Below, piece by piece: positions 1 to 12,298 of a stretch of 64,000 nt of DNA (positions within the stretch are counted from its first letter, which is position 1; each line of letters starts with the position of its first letter). Below the pieces are notes generated by a model. That model searched no databases, had not been told where the DNA came from, and saw only the letters and a program-made list of their open reading frames with translations. The stretch covers positions 67,654,329 to 67,718,328 of the forward strand of contig NC_133653.1 of the NCBI RefSeq assembly GCF_009905375.1, given 5' to 3'. Made by a program: the position numbers and the translations under genes. Origin of the DNA: Apium graveolens. Taxonomy: Eukaryota; Streptophyta; Magnoliopsida; Apiales; Apiaceae.

Positions 1-2
1 GA

Positions 3-440
3 GTCCAGTGGCCTTCTTATGAGCAGCTGCAGATGTCAGCCGCTCCTATTGATTTATCGATGTTGAATGCGATGCAGGAGTGGACGGGTGGAGAGGACGA
101 GTCACATGGTTTGGGATATCGCCTTCTAGGAGGAGTTCTAGCAGCGGGTGCTACCATGGCTAGGCCCAGTCAGGCTCGGGGAGAGGCATGTCCTTCGAGA
201 GCTCAGGGAGGAGATGGTTTGGGATTGGCTGATGTCCAGTACAGGAGGCTTTGCAGGAGGATGGGTGCGATATATGAGTCGCGGAGTCGGTTTGCGCAGG
301 AGCTCACCCAAACACTTGGGACTGCATTTAGAGGCCTTGGAGCTGACATTCAGTGGCCCGTTTAAGGTAAGGATTCTGCTTATCCACCTCCTGACACTCC
401 ACCCTCTGAGGGCGATGATGATGATGATTCTTCTGAGTAG
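3..440 (+). pseudogene. 3'-terminal ORF of left Athila element, C-terminal part, broken
   Basis: The frame is open from the window edge and reads through a segment rich in Gly, Ala and Arg. A helical-looking stretch follows at about 230-350 (motif RRMGAIYESRSRFAQEL). The frame stops at TAA 363-365. Beyond this stop the same frame runs on through proline-rich codons and an acidic run of five Asp to TAG at 438-440. I therefore read 363-365 as a point mutation and 440 as the original end. The position after pol and before the PPT is where Athila elements carry their env-like or extra ORF. No membrane segment is visible in this part, so an envelope role is not shown. Type and function are inferred from position only. 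Confidence 0.5.
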
Positions 441-1630
441 GTATACCCTGTGTTCCTTTCTATTACCTTCACCGGGTATAGTGAAGATTTTAAGTTTGGG
501 GGTGGTAGTTAAGGAACATATTTGTGTGTGTGTCATGTAGTTGCATTTTCATGATAGTTTAGTTCATATAGTTGCATATTTTTGCCATATAGTTTTTTAT
601 ATATAGAGTTTTTTTTTTGTTTTTTTATAGCTTTAATTATCATTTCATATAGCTCATGCATATACCATGATCCCTTTATGTTGCTTTATCGATTAATATG
701 TGATATTGATGTGAGTATAGTGATAGCATTAGAGTGATGTTGAATCTTGTTAGGTTGGCATGCATGCTAGAAACACTTGTAATTTCACCAAGTCTTAGAG
801 TATGCTTAAGGACTAGATTGTTGTCATGGTTTGATGGTTTTTTTAGATTAATCTATTGCTTATGCTTAGAATGCATGATAGGCTCTTAATGATAAAAGAC
901 ATGAAATGATAAAAATTGGAAAAAAAATTGGAATTCATTGCTAGTTGTGGCTAGGTGTCAAATGGCTAGTAGCCGGCTCGTATTATATACGAGTAGTCTA
1001 GGGTTGAGGAAGATGGAGCGAAACACACTTGCTCAGAAATTGAAAAAAAAAATAGAAAAAAAGAAAAAAAAGAAAAAAAATGGTTTAATGCACAATTGAT
1101 CACGAGTGAGCTCTTTGGTATTCGAGTTATTAAGTTCTTAGGAGACTTTGTACCTAGTGACCTAAGGCTTTTATAGTCTGGGATCCACCAACCTAACGCT
1201 CGCTAAATGGGTACCATTGCATAAGTCTTTTCTGGACCTCACTCATTGCACGATCAAATAAACATTTGTTTATGTGTTGAATAAAAGCATGATTCCGTAA
1301 TAAACTTCAATAATCTTGAAGTGTTATTAGTCATTTTGTGTCTAGAATATATTCTTCGTATAAGCTTGTGATTGCCTTGAGGATAATTAAGTTATGGTGA
1401 TTGATCTATTTTTGAAGCATATTTGTTAAGCATTCGCACAAACCACGTTTCTAGTTGTATGTTAGCTTGCATGATTTGATTGATCTCTAGTCGCCTAATT
1501 GCATTTGTTGATATGTCATGTGTTGGTTGGTTTAGTCATCGCGATGGGGATCGCTGCATTCATATAGTTTACATTCATGCATGTTTATTTCTGAGTTTAA
1601 GTCTGTGAGGCTTGAGGACAAGCATCGATT
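441..1630 (+). other. 3' untranslated interior of left Athila element
   Basis: No coding frame is visible. Bases 491-505 carry a G-rich motif (AAGTTTGGGGGTGG) that nearly copies the true PPT at 1631-1644. An A-rich tract with short G interruptions lies at 1039-1080. The rest is AT-rich sequence without recognisable signals. Confidence 0.6.
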
Positions 1631-1644
1631 CAAGTTTGGGGGTG
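1631..1644 (+). promoter_or_regulatory. Polypurine tract of left Athila element
   Basis: The motif CAAGTTTGGGGGTG lies directly before the TG that opens the 3' LTR at 1645. This is the expected place for the plus-strand DNA primer of an LTR retrotransposon. Confidence 0.8.
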
Positions 1645-3060
1645 TGATAAATGGCATTTTATACCACTTAGAGCATCTCATGACGGCTTGAATTGGTGTC
1701 TTGAACTTGAGTATTTTGTGTATTTGACGCATTTTCGAGTGTTTTTGCATTTCAGGATATAACTTGTTGAGATAGGTGGATTTCATCAAAATAAGCTTAA
1801 GGAAGTGCTTGGAATCAGTCCTGGGTTGATGTGCAAAGAATTTAGCAAAAACAGATGCAAAATAATATTTTTTTTCCAGAAGTGTTGCAGGCGCTCGCCT
1901 GATGGGAGCAGGAGACCGCCTGGTAGCAGGCGCCCTCCTGGAAGAAGGAGGCGGCCGCCTGGGTGCGGATTTTCAGAATCTGGATTTTATAATTCTATTG
2001 TAATTGGGCTTCTGTTAGCGCTGGTTCTTTTGGATTATTATATAAACCTTATGGGAAGATGTTTTCTTCATAGAAGATAATCGAGAGCGAAGGCAAGAAG
2101 ATTGAGAAGACCGTTTTAGCACACACAATGAAGAAAAGGAAGCATACTTTTATCTTGTGATTTTTTAATTCGTTGTAATAGTGGATGCTGGTTTCCTTTA
2201 TGCTTTGAACCTTAATACTCTTGTGACGTACTTCATTATTTATTAAGTATTTTTATTAATTTATATTGTTGTGTTTTTATCATGCTTTCATATGAACCCA
2301 TGGTGATGATGAGTTCTATTATGGGCTAATCGTGATCATGGGATCATAGGGGATTTACTATGGATTTCTTTAGTTAATTGTTTAATACCTTGGTATGTGG
2401 TGATTGTATGATATCTAGCATAGGTTGTGCTTATTCGTCTTATGTGTGTCACGAACATGTAAGATAGCCTGTTAATCTCTTGTGAAGCGACAGTGAATCT
2501 TGAGATTTAGAACTTGCCATGCTAGCATAGGTTTGTGTATTGTATGCATGATTAGTGGGTAACTCTAACCGTTTTACTTACCTTGTGTAATCATAATGAA
2601 TAACTTGCGCTTAAATCGTTATGTTGTCAAATTCTATAGACATATAGGGTCTTAACATAATTGATGCCTATTCAACTTCTATCTAAATTATGGATGCTTG
2701 GTAGAATGGTATTCGTACAATGAAAGTTGGCGTTTATCAGTTTCGTGTTGTTCGATTAATATCATCACCATTACATGCTAAGGGTAATAACAACAACTAT
2801 TGAATGAAGTAGTAATGAAGTTATGATCTCATGTGTGTTTAATATTATTAATTTAAGTGTTTAATTCTCGTAGTTATTATTAATTAATCAACTTTAATTG
2901 TTATTATCTTGACATTGAAGAATAATCATACATTGGTGAGTAAGTGTTAATTAAATATAATTAATCAGAGTCTCTGTGGGAACGAACTATAAATCATTCT
3001 ATATTACTTGTGAACGCGTATACTTGCGTGAATTAATTAGCGCATGCTTTGTGCCTAACA
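1645..3060 (+). repeat. 3' LTR of left Athila element
   Basis: The LTR runs from TGATAAATGGC to GTGCCTAACA, 1416 bp. It aligns over its length with the 1465-bp LTR at 57645-59109. Shared landmarks are the opening bases, the block with TCGTAATAG-like sequence near 2175, and the closing block with ACTTGCGTGAATTA near 3025. A TATA box (TATATAAA) sits at 2039-2046. A GC-rich segment with repeated GGCG and CGCC units lies at about 1888-1970 and is replaced by a different GC-rich repeat in the other copy. Confidence 0.88.
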
Positions 3061-4486
3061 CTGAGATTTCATATTTGACAAACTTCGCAAGTTGGCCAAT
3101 TACTTGCACTTTATTTATCTCAATCTTGGCCAACATATTTCATGAATTTAGAAATAATTACGAAATGTATCGTATAATCCTCACTAACATCTTTAGTGTT
3201 CCGTGGGATTATAATTCGATCAATAGTAAGTTTCATAATTTTGTCAAATATCAAAGACGGATTTAATCACACGAGTTGGACAATTACTTGCACTTCATTT
3301 ATTTGGATCTTGACAAACGCATAGTTTGTGTATATAGTATCATTACGAAAAGTATCGTATAATCCCCGCTAACATCTTTAGTGTTTCGTGGGATTATAAA
3401 TCGATAAATAGTAAACTTCGTAATCATCCATCTAAACATTAAAAACACAAATCCAAAGCCAATTACTTGCACTTCTTTTGTCTCGATCTTGGCTTATATA
3501 GAACCTCTAAATTGTGCATGAAGTGAAAGTATACTTTGGCTCTATAATTGTCAAAATATAAGTATACTAAAATCCTTAAACCTAGAGCTTAAAAAGGATA
3601 ATTTACAATTCCGAGATTGTAACTAAAGTATTCTTTGACTTATAAATACATAATCGAAAGAAGAAGAATATTAAAGAAGTCATAAGCTATATTGCCTATA
3701 TATATTACTCCGATAAATATTTATTCTATAAAGACGGAGTAATCGAAAGTATACTTGACATATTATTCTATATCTCAAGTCAAGTATACATAGTTGTTAT
3801 TTAATATTCTTATTTGAATATTATATTATCATGTGGGCTAGTACCGTAACATACTAGTTCAACCCATCTTTTATCTATACTTTTTTTTGTGGATTGTCTT
3901 ATTAGTTTTGTAGTGAGGTGAAGTGACGTGAGGTGATTCTCGTTCTAAGACCCAAGTCTTATACGTACTAACGGGGAGTTAGTAGTATTTGTACCGTGAA
4001 GAAGAGGAAAGACCCAAGACCGACAAAAGCTAAGGAAGCCAAGTCCACACAAGGGTTCTACATCAACTTTGAAAAAATAGCGGGAAGTTATTGTCTAAGA
4101 TAAGTTGTGTAGGTATTGCATTTATTTTGAGGTGGTGACCCTTGTGTTACGCACCAAGACAAATACTTGTAAGGGTGTAAAGGTTTCTCCTCCTACTAAA
4201 GGAGCGAGTTTATTATAAGGGAAAATCCCGAGTCCGGAAGAGGAGCTCGGGAACTGGACGTAGGGGTAAGCGAATCTATTAGAGGTTGCGTCATCGCGAA
4301 CCAGGATAAAATCGCCGTGTGGTACTTTCTTTCCTTGCACTTTATTTTCGGCATATATAAACTGCATAACTACTCGGTAAAGTTTTAAAAAGGGATAAAT
4401 TATTTTAAAATGCCATAATAATTTTTAAATTGGTAGTTAAGCTATTCAACCCCCTTCTAGCTTAACATAGCCCTTTTACGGGACCT
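3061..4486. other. Unassigned stretch with 183-bp repeats and an LTR-like relic
   Basis: No gene is visible. Three diverged direct repeats begin at about 3091, 3275 and 3456. A perfect 9-bp hairpin (ATTACTCCG at 3704-3712, complement at 3735-3743) follows. From about 4200 to 4486 the sequence resembles the R/U5 part of a copia LTR: GGGAACTGGACGTAGGGG, then GAACCAGGATAAAATCGC, then a C-run motif TTCAACCCCCTTCTAG near 4446. No intact PBS follows, so this is a relic at most. Confidence 0.4.
3091..3500 (+). repeat. Three diverged direct repeats, period about 183 bp
   Basis: Each unit opens with a version of (A)GTTGGCCAATTACTTGCACTT and continues to a copy of ATCTTGGCCAAC. In units 1 and 3 these two parts are complementary (GTTGGCC with GGCCAAC). 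Units 1 and 2 also share TATCGTATAATCC, CTAACATCTTTAGTG and CGTGGGATTATA. Within this second part CACTAA pairs with TTAGTG and ATAATCC with GGATTAT. The third unit is truncated after its first part. Confidence 0.6.
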
Positions 4487-4488
4487 TA

Positions 4489-4765
4489 CACCCTCCGTCC
4501 TATTGGGATGTACACATTTGACTTGGAAACGGAGATTAAGAAAAAGTAGAATGTTGTGGGGAAAAGTAAAAAAAGTGGGTAAAATGGTGGGACCAATTAA
4601 TATTTAATGTATAAAGTTAATGTAGTGGAAGAAAGTAGTGGATGTAAGTGGGTGTAGTTAATTTTATATTATAAAGTCTTTACTAGTTTCGATAAGTTTT
4701 AAAATGTATAGAATTGAATGAGAAATCACAAAAAGAAAGTGTATATAAATAAATGAGACAGAGGG
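4489..4765 (+). mobile_element. Stowaway-like MITE, split by a solo LTR
   Basis: A short non-coding element has terminal inverted repeats CACCCTCCGTCCTATT on the left and the complement of CCCTCTGTCTCATT on the right. A solo LTR entered the right terminal repeat at GAGGG, so the last two bases of the MITE and its flanking TA lie at 8897-8900. Removing the LTR and one TSD copy gives a 279-bp element flanked by TA on both sides, as expected for Tc1/mariner-derived Stowaway MITEs. It has no coding capacity. Confidence 0.7.
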
Positions 4766-7700
4766 TGTGACGCCCTCAATCTCGGGGTTAGGAAATGAGG
4801 ACTCACACACCTCTAATCTAATAATTAAATATGCATAAACCCCGATTAACTCCTAACAGGATCAACAGGATAAAGTATGAGACAAGATTATAACTACCAA
4901 TCATAAAATATAACTTACAAACCCAAAATACCATTAAATAAACAATATCGATTCCGGCTGGGAACCGATAGATAACCCATTGTATCTTTAAACATTTCCT
5001 TCTAGGCGCGAGCTCACTCTTAATTACCACTACCTGCTCTGGCAACCGGAAGCCCTCAACACGGTAGGGACCACCAGGTACGCTGTTACGAGCAGTGCGC
5101 CTAAGCCTGGCCATCTTCTTGCTTAACTGCCATGGTTAGATTAAAATAAAACAAATGAGTATAAAACTCAGCAAGTAACTATATAGCAGTTCTACAATAT
5201 CAATTCACAGTATGCGTTACCAAACTCAGGGCATTCTACTTTATTTGATCTAGGTGGCAAATTTCCATCTTTTGGGTTAAGGAAAGGTTTTTGAAGAATA
5301 GTGTGGGGTTTCAAGGAACAAGGCTCAAAGCAGGACGAAAGCCGAAATTCATCACAAATCATTAAAGGATCATAATAGATCTTTCGATAGAGGAAAGCAA
5401 CAGTATTAAAATATATAGAATCAATCATATGATCAACAATTTCAAGAATCAGGGTTCTCGAGCTTTAAGCTTCACGATAACATAATCAACTCTTTTCAAA
5501 GCAATATAAACCATTTCCATTTTCAAGAATCAATTTACTGAACAGAAAGTTTCAGTTCCCTTTTTAAAATAATTATTTAGAACCCTTGATTGGATCACTT
5601 TATCTTTCCATTTCATTATATACGGGTGATCAGCCCGTATCGATCTCCATCCGGTCTTTAAGGTACCAATCGGCATAATTTCAGCCTTAAGTTGGACTAG
5701 CCCCGCTAGCCTCTTACCATGACTGGACTAGTCCCACTAGCCTCTTACGTCCCAATCCAATCCATCAGGAATTTATTTGGAAAACCTTGAGTTGGAAAAA
5801 TAATTAGGTTTTCAAAAATTCATTTTATCATTACCAAGAATTTGAAATCATTCGAACTTTTTCAAGTCGAAACTCATTCTTAATTCAGATTTTAAGGAAA
5901 CAAAGTTCAGGGGGATGATTCAAAGATAAACAAGGAACAATTCATAAGGATTCTGTATCAGGGTTAACAAGGCACTTAAGTTAGAAGGATCAACGTCTGT
6001 TTAGGGATCAATAGGGTGATCAAGAGAAACAGGGTATCATTAAACAGGGTTAACAAGGATAATCAAAGGGTTCAATTTATTTCATGGCTCAATATATAAT
6101 TTGAACAGAAGGGACAGATTATCAAAGGGTTGAATCATTAAGTTTATCAATAACAGTTTATCAAGAACAAAGGCAGGGTATCTCAAATCAATATCAGGGT
6201 TTCATAATTAAACAGTTCAATACTCTACATGGTATGAACAACATTCTCTTTATAACCATTTACACAAGTAATCAGAGTTACTTGCCTGGATTTGTTTTCC
6301 TGAAGGTTGAACTACTGCCACCTAGTAAATCCTTTCCTTTTCTAGCTTGAATGCCCTCACGCTCCGAATCTACAATAAAACCAAAACCTTAATCAGATTC
6401 TCAACTCTCGTTCCCGGAATGATTACTATTTGCGCTATTCCTATCAAACGATTGACCTTAACTATACGATTTACACAAATACACATATCATATAATATAC
6501 TTCACTCTTACCCTTTCCAAGTATTCAACGAATAACTTATATCTTAAAACACACTTTTAATTCGACTTTAAACCAAATCAAGCAACCACAACTCACATGA
6601 GTACATATTTCATTCAAAACTCAATTACATAGTCATAACACTACTTATAACCGTTTAGAATCAAGGCGACTAATTCTTCCTTTTTAAAATTCTATAATTC
6701 GAACCAAAAATAGCAAATAAGCAAACATTTTCTAAAATTTTCACATGCAATCATCTAGTTATCTTCTATAATCAAATCCATCACTTAAACTTGAATTTGA
6801 CTTCTTAAAAATCATGATCCATTCGGCCCTACTATAAATACCAATCAACATCAATCAATTTTTCATACCAACTCCACATAAACTCATAAACAATCTTTTA
6901 GACATATAATCCAACTTAATATTCTTATAAAACAACTATACCATTCGAATTTCTCAAGAAATACAACACACATCTTTAATTTGATCTTACAAATGACATG
7001 CAAGAGTATTTTCATGGTTTAAGCCTAAATCCTAGTTGATTCAAGCAAGGATAACACACCAAGTTGCTATCTTCGTTTATATTAAGCAAGAATTCGGACC
7101 AAACATAACACAATCCCGCATGCATGCTCGAATTTAACCTTTACTACAATTTAGGCCCTTAGTTAATCCATCAATTTCAAAAATAACTATCAAAGAATCA
7201 TTTTTATCAATCAAAATCAATTTGTTCTTTGAAAACCCAAAACCCTATTCGGCTTTTTGCACTAATCAACACATGCATGGACAATTTCGACCCTTTACAC
7301 TACCAATCACTCTAATCATACAATAATTTCTAACATTAAACATTAACAACTCATTTTCATAAACTAACATCAACTTATTTCTCTTAAAATCAAAACCCAT
7401 TCGGGTGTTTTCATGATTAACACATGCAACAATCAAAAGAACAAGTTTTGGTGTAGTACAGCTCAGTGTTTACATCATCACTCACCACCGGTTCACCGGA
7501 GTTCATCACCGGTGGCGGTGGCTTCACGGTGGTGCCCTCATTCGAGGGTGTCCAACCACGAAACCCCCGTTTTCCATCAATTACTCAAAATAACTAACAT
7601 GCACATCTTATATATCATTCATTTATAAGGAATCATACTTAAACAAGATGATATCAACAAGAACAATAAGAACGAAGAGGTTCTCGGGTGAACACACACA

Positions 7701-8891
7701 CATCGAGCACACACAATACACACACATCTACATGCAAGTTGATATACACACATGCGCACTCTTTTACCTACATATAGGTGTTTATCAAGAAGATTTAGGG
7801 ATGATTGGTGAGATTAAACAAGGAAAAGAGAGGTATACCGAGAGAGATAGAAGAAAGCCGAGAGAGAAAGAGAGTGAGAGTGTTCGAGAGAGAAAAGAGA
7901 GAAGAGAAAGTGAGTGCACGGGAGGAAAAGAAAGAAAAAGAAAAGAGAAGTGGGTTTATATACCACTTAGAAATAAGGGCAAATTTGTAATCTACTAATT
8001 CCCTTTTTATTCTTATTTGTCCCTTCTTTTTACCAAAATAAAACAAGGATTAAATATAAAATATATCTCTCTCGGGAAGTCGAGAATTATTGAAAATGAC
8101 AATTTTAATATGTAGGCCTCGAAATTAGCTTTTTAACCATTACTCATAATAAGATTTTGAGCGGACGGTTGATTTTATATGAATTTCGCAATCTTGCCTT
8201 AATAATATCATTTTCCACATAAAATCAATTTAAAAATGCAAAGACCACCAAATTAATCCACTCATCATTTTTAAAAAGTCTCTAGGACCACTATGAAGAT
8301 ATCAGAACAAATCCCATATTTTTATCTTACTCGAATGATTTTATAAAAATGCGCGAAGGTTAATTAAACCTTTATTTAAATCACGTAATTCCTTTAAAAT
8401 TCACGAAAACTGTCACAGAACACATAGCCATGCACACATACAACAATCTCACATATATAATCACATAACAACTCAAGTCCGATCATAGAATTTATCCCAC
8501 TTTAATCTTTATCCTCTTTTACGCGTACCGGGTCACGTTCGGCCTGACGGCCCGACGCTCAGCGTTTCGATTACGCTTCTCATTATCTTTACCAATCAAC
8601 ACGTCACTTAGGACGAAATACTTTATTTACACATTCAGTTCATTCAATCACACATAATTCACATTTTATATTCATTAACTCCTATTAGGACGGGTTCCGT
8701 TCTACCTGACGGCCCGACACCACAGCTTAACTTCTAAGCTGACTCTTTAAATTGGAACATTTTTATCCACGCTCCTATACTCTAATATACAGAAAATACA
8801 ATTAATCACCACGTAGTCACATAATTATAATCACATCTCATAACACATACTTTATTGACTTAATTACGTCACAAAATCCTCAGTCGTCACA
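4766..8891 (-). repeat. Solo LTR, Tekay-like Ty3/gypsy, 4126 bp
   Basis: The ends are TGTGACG and CGTCACA, a perfect 7-bp inversion, flanked by the direct repeat GAGGG at 4761-4765 and 8892-8896. No PBS, PPT or coding domain lies between, so this is a solo LTR left by recombination between two LTRs. The opening bases read as the reverse complement of a typical chromovirus LTR end, like the end of the intact LTR at 15714, so the element was inserted on the minus strand. Inside are a CA-rich stretch (7693-7750), a GA-rich purine tract (7830-7960) and a duplicated CCTGACGGCCCGAC motif (8542-8555 and 8716-8729). None of the small reading frames inside looks like a gene. Confidence 0.85.
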
Positions 8892-8900
8892 GAGGGAATA

Positions 8901-10926
8901 TCAAAATGTGACATGTTAAAGCTAGACATGGACAAATAGTTCGCCAATTATGTACACAAAGCCCGGGCAGTTAAGTAAACCATTTAGCAACGAGGCGAGC
9001 TTTGTAACACTCGATAGAACCATCAACTTTGTGCTTAAACTTGAAGAACCAATTACTAGAAACTATATTTTTATAAGTATCCAAATGACTAGTTCTCATG
9101 TTTCGTTTCTTATCAAGAACATGGACTTTTGTGTGTGAACTTGTTAATATAGTACTTCTACTATAAAAGTTGACTTCATTTTGAGCCAATTTAGTGGCAA
9201 TATCCCCATCCCCTATTTAACTATGTTCGAATTATATCCCCATCCCTCTTATTATTCGAATTACCGTTTTACAGATTTTTTTGATATTTTATCAAAAAGG
9301 GAAGATGGTTTAGTGTAAACTTTACAATTTTATACTTACGGTTCGAATTACAGGTACAAAAGGGAGTTTTCTAAAACCCCTATTTTGATTTTTTTCTCGA
9401 TTGCTAAATTCTGTACTATTTTTAAAAACTTGAAAATGCTTATATAATGATAGAATTATAACCATATATATAATATACACTAATACATAAATATTTTTAC
9501 AGAAAATTGAATTTCTCAATTCGAAATGGAATCAAGTATTAAGGAAAAGGATTAACTTAGAAGTCCCTATACTTGTCAAAATGCAAATGGAATGGAAGCA
9601 AAATTTGATAAGTGCATATACTTATCACATGGTAATAATCTCTCAAACCTTGCATGATTTAATTTTTTGAAAATATATGTATATTTGTATTTGATCATTA
9701 AACATGAAAAACCTTTTTCATCACTTTAGGGGAAGTTTCAAATAGATTATAAAATTTATAAAATTTGCATATAGATAGATGCATACACGTAGGAGAAGTT
9801 ATTATCACACACATGTTTAATTTTACACTCGTAGTTTCGATAAAATATCAAAAAGTGGAAGATTGTGGGAAGCAGTCTGATTAGTAGGTTTTGATTATTT
9901 TGTCTAAAATAATTAAGTGTAAATTAAATTAGATTATTTAGGAAGTTAACTAAATCATATAGTAATCCTCCCCTATGTTTTTATATTTGTGTCATTTTCC
10001 GAGAATTAAGCCAATTATCGGACAAACCAGATATTTAATCCTCAAATGTTTAACGACAAAACTAATTTGACATATATCTAAAATGAAAATATCAACTTAA
10101 TGATATATTCCATATTAAGTCATTTATTTCGAAGAAAGAAATGGTAACGGCTAAATGCACAAAAAATTAGAATTTTTTAAACACCGATTTTACGTACTAA
10201 ACTCTCAGATATATTTGATAGCATATCGATTATAAATGTTTTACTCTCAAATATATTGGATATATTCATTTGAATATTAATATCTAATTATCTTTCCAAA
10301 AGCCTTGCCAAAAGATAAAAACAGATTTTTTTGTAAATCCCTTAAATGCTTACTTTTCCGGATAAAATCAGTTAAATTCAAACGTAATTATTCCTTGGAC
10401 CTCATAATTTTTAGTATTCATGGAATATTATGTTTGAATATATCTAAAGTCAAAACTTTTGTCTAATTTGTCGGTAAAGACAAATGATTTTTTAGTCGCT
10501 CTAGAAGGCTGTTTTAATGTTCAAAAAATCTGAAACGATGCTTTCACATATCTTTTTAACTTGAAACTTGGGATTAGACATGAATATATTTAATTCTAAT
10601 ATTGGTAGAAATTTCATAATTTTTTATGACTTTTTCTGGGACTCCTAAAACCCGCTATAATTGATTTTTTGGTGGCTTAAAATTTATAGATGGTGAAATA
10701 ATTTCAAGGTGAAATTTTTACCATGATCCTCTGGGAATATTTCAAAAGGATTCACATATTTTCATAATTTTTCATTACGTTTTCAATTTAATGGAAAAAA
10801 CGCATTTTCATTCGCCAATATTGTGTTTATCGACTTTATTTTGAGCTCTATTAATATATAATTGATGTGCCACATTTTTGGCCACTCTAATTTGAATTCT
10901 ACAGCTGGTATAATGCATGATAAGCC
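8901..10926. other. Old intergenic DNA flanking element C1
   Basis: Apart from the copia relic at 8971-9189, little can be recognised. Two decayed matches to a copia PPT/LTR junction (ATCAAAAAGGGAAGATGG at about 9290 and ATCAAAAAGTGGAAGATTG at about 9850) suggest remains of another copia element. The remainder is AT-rich, and no coding frame is supported. Confidence 0.4.
8971..9189 (-). pseudogene. Copia reverse transcriptase relic
   Basis: A short minus-strand frame contains KVDGSIECYKARLVAKWFT, recognisable as the conserved N-terminal part of copia reverse transcriptase (family pattern [18 protein letters not shown]). Cys replaces the usual Arg and Trp the usual Gly, and a stop follows at once. 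Upstream residues are only loosely similar and no other pol domain is nearby. It is a fragment of an old element, unrelated in position to C1. Confidence 0.65.
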
Positions 10927-12185
10927 TGTTAGGTATGAATACAACACAGAGGGGGGGGGGGTGAATGTGTTTTGGCTTAAATGTTTACTTTTTGATCGAC
11001 TTTGGATTTAGCAGTTGGTTGTTATCAATGATTTTGTAGAATAGATGTTAAACATAAATAACAATGCAAATATGTAAAACAAAGATCTTCAAAACTCACT
11101 TAATTTTATATTAAAAATCAAGTAGTGTTTTGCTACAAAATCTCTAAGTTCTTGGTTTAGAACTTAGCTTCTTTCTTGAGAGAGAATACAATTTCTAATC
11201 TGTTCAGTCCTATCTTAAACAAAGGACCTCAGTTAACTTTATATGATAGTTAACTTTGGTTTACACAGTGAACAATAAGAAGTTCTAATCACTTTTCTAA
11301 CCTCTCACTAATCACTTCTATTTAAGGGAAAAGTGAGATTTCCATATCTAGATTAGCATATCTTCACCCACTGTGTATTGGTTGATCCTCCTTTATCAGT
11401 TAATCTTCACCATTAATCTTGCACATCTCTCAAGCTGCTTTTTGTAGACTTGTCAATTCAGCTGTGTGAATTGTTTGTTGATTTGAAACCTTGGATATTA
11501 AACTGTTCTGCAATTTTGTACATAGAGAAATTTCTTCACTTCGAGATCTCCAATTAAGCTGTAGAGAACTCGACATCTCGATAGGCATGTTGTCTTGTCG
11601 ATATCTCTGAAACTTCATTGTTGACTTGACTTATCGACAACTCTGAGTTCTCTAGTGAATTTTGGTTTATCGATAACTCAGAGTTCTCTAATGGACTTTG
11701 GATTATCGATAACTCAGAGTTCCCTAATGAATGTATACTTGTCGATATCTCTGAGTTCTCGAATGGGTATCTGACTTATCGATATCTCCAATAGCATTTC
11801 CTGAGTTCTCGATAGACAATTCCTGAGTTCTCGATAGGTCTTTCTGATTTCTCGATAGGTCTTTCTGAGTTCTCGAATGACTTCTCTATAACACTAATTC
11901 TGTGACTTGTAGAGATCTTGACTTAGAATGTTTTTCACCAAACAGAATTATTCAACTCCAAGCTTCTTCATAATTCTTCTGAGGCATGACCTTCTTGATC
12001 TTCTTCCAGATAGAATTCTTAGGCTTGACACTGTTTAGGGAAAAATGCTCCAGTCTGCTCCATTTACATTTTACAGACATTAAGTGTTACAAGTATAAAT
12101 TACAAATTAAGGTTACAATACAACTAATCTTAGGGTTGTCAATATGACTTAGTCTTGTTATGATACAGGCATGTCTTGCACAACA
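10927..12185 (-). repeat. 3' LTR of C1
   Basis: On the minus strand the LTR reads from TGTTGTGCAAGACATG to GTATTCATACCTAACA, 1259 bp. A homopolymer of G on the plus strand near 10951-10962 is the C-run found near the end of many copia LTRs. Bases 11520-11890 hold many copies of a short motif built from TTATCGATAACTC and GAGTTCTCGATAGG, with spacing near 55 bp and then 27 bp. A TATA-like CCCTTAAATAG lies on the minus strand near 11320. The 5-bp flank on the left is AAGCC; its partner is outside the window. Confidence 0.82.
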
Positions 12186-12198
12186 ATCTCCCCCAATT
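12186..12198 (-). promoter_or_regulatory. Polypurine tract of C1
   Basis: The minus strand reads AAATTGGGGGAGA, directly before the LTR that starts at 12185. This fixes the orientation of C1 and the internal edge of its 3' LTR. Confidence 0.8.
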
Positions 12199-12298
12199 TG
12201 TGAGAAGATTGCTTATCACAAATGCATGCCTGTTAACAAGACTAACCCCAAGTTAAAGAATGAAAATAAAACAATACAAAAGCTGATACAACACTTGT

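Larger units (their letters stand above)
1..3060 (+). mobile_element. Athila-type Ty3/gypsy retrotransposon, 3' part
   Basis: This is the right-hand end of an LTR retrotransposon whose 5' part lies left of the window. It holds the tail of a 3' ORF, a long untranslated stretch, a PPT (1631-1644) and a complete 3' LTR (1645-3060). The LTR is clearly the same family as the one at 57645-59109, which is followed by an Athila-type PBS and polyprotein, so the assignment rests on that comparison. The two LTRs differ at many sites and in a GC-rich block, so they come from different insertions. The 5-bp TSD should begin at 3061 (CTGAG), but the matching copy is outside the window. Confidence 0.85.

Noticed and set aside
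4122..4367. Minus-strand 81-codon frame
   Set aside because: It lies antisense in an LTR-like relic and matches no domain. Such frames recur wherever this LTR segment occurs.
7648..8046. Overlapping frames on both strands encoding Arg/Glu- and Ser/Phe/Leu-rich peptides
   Set aside because: They result from the GA-rich purine tract inside the solo LTR; low-complexity sequence opens several frames at once.
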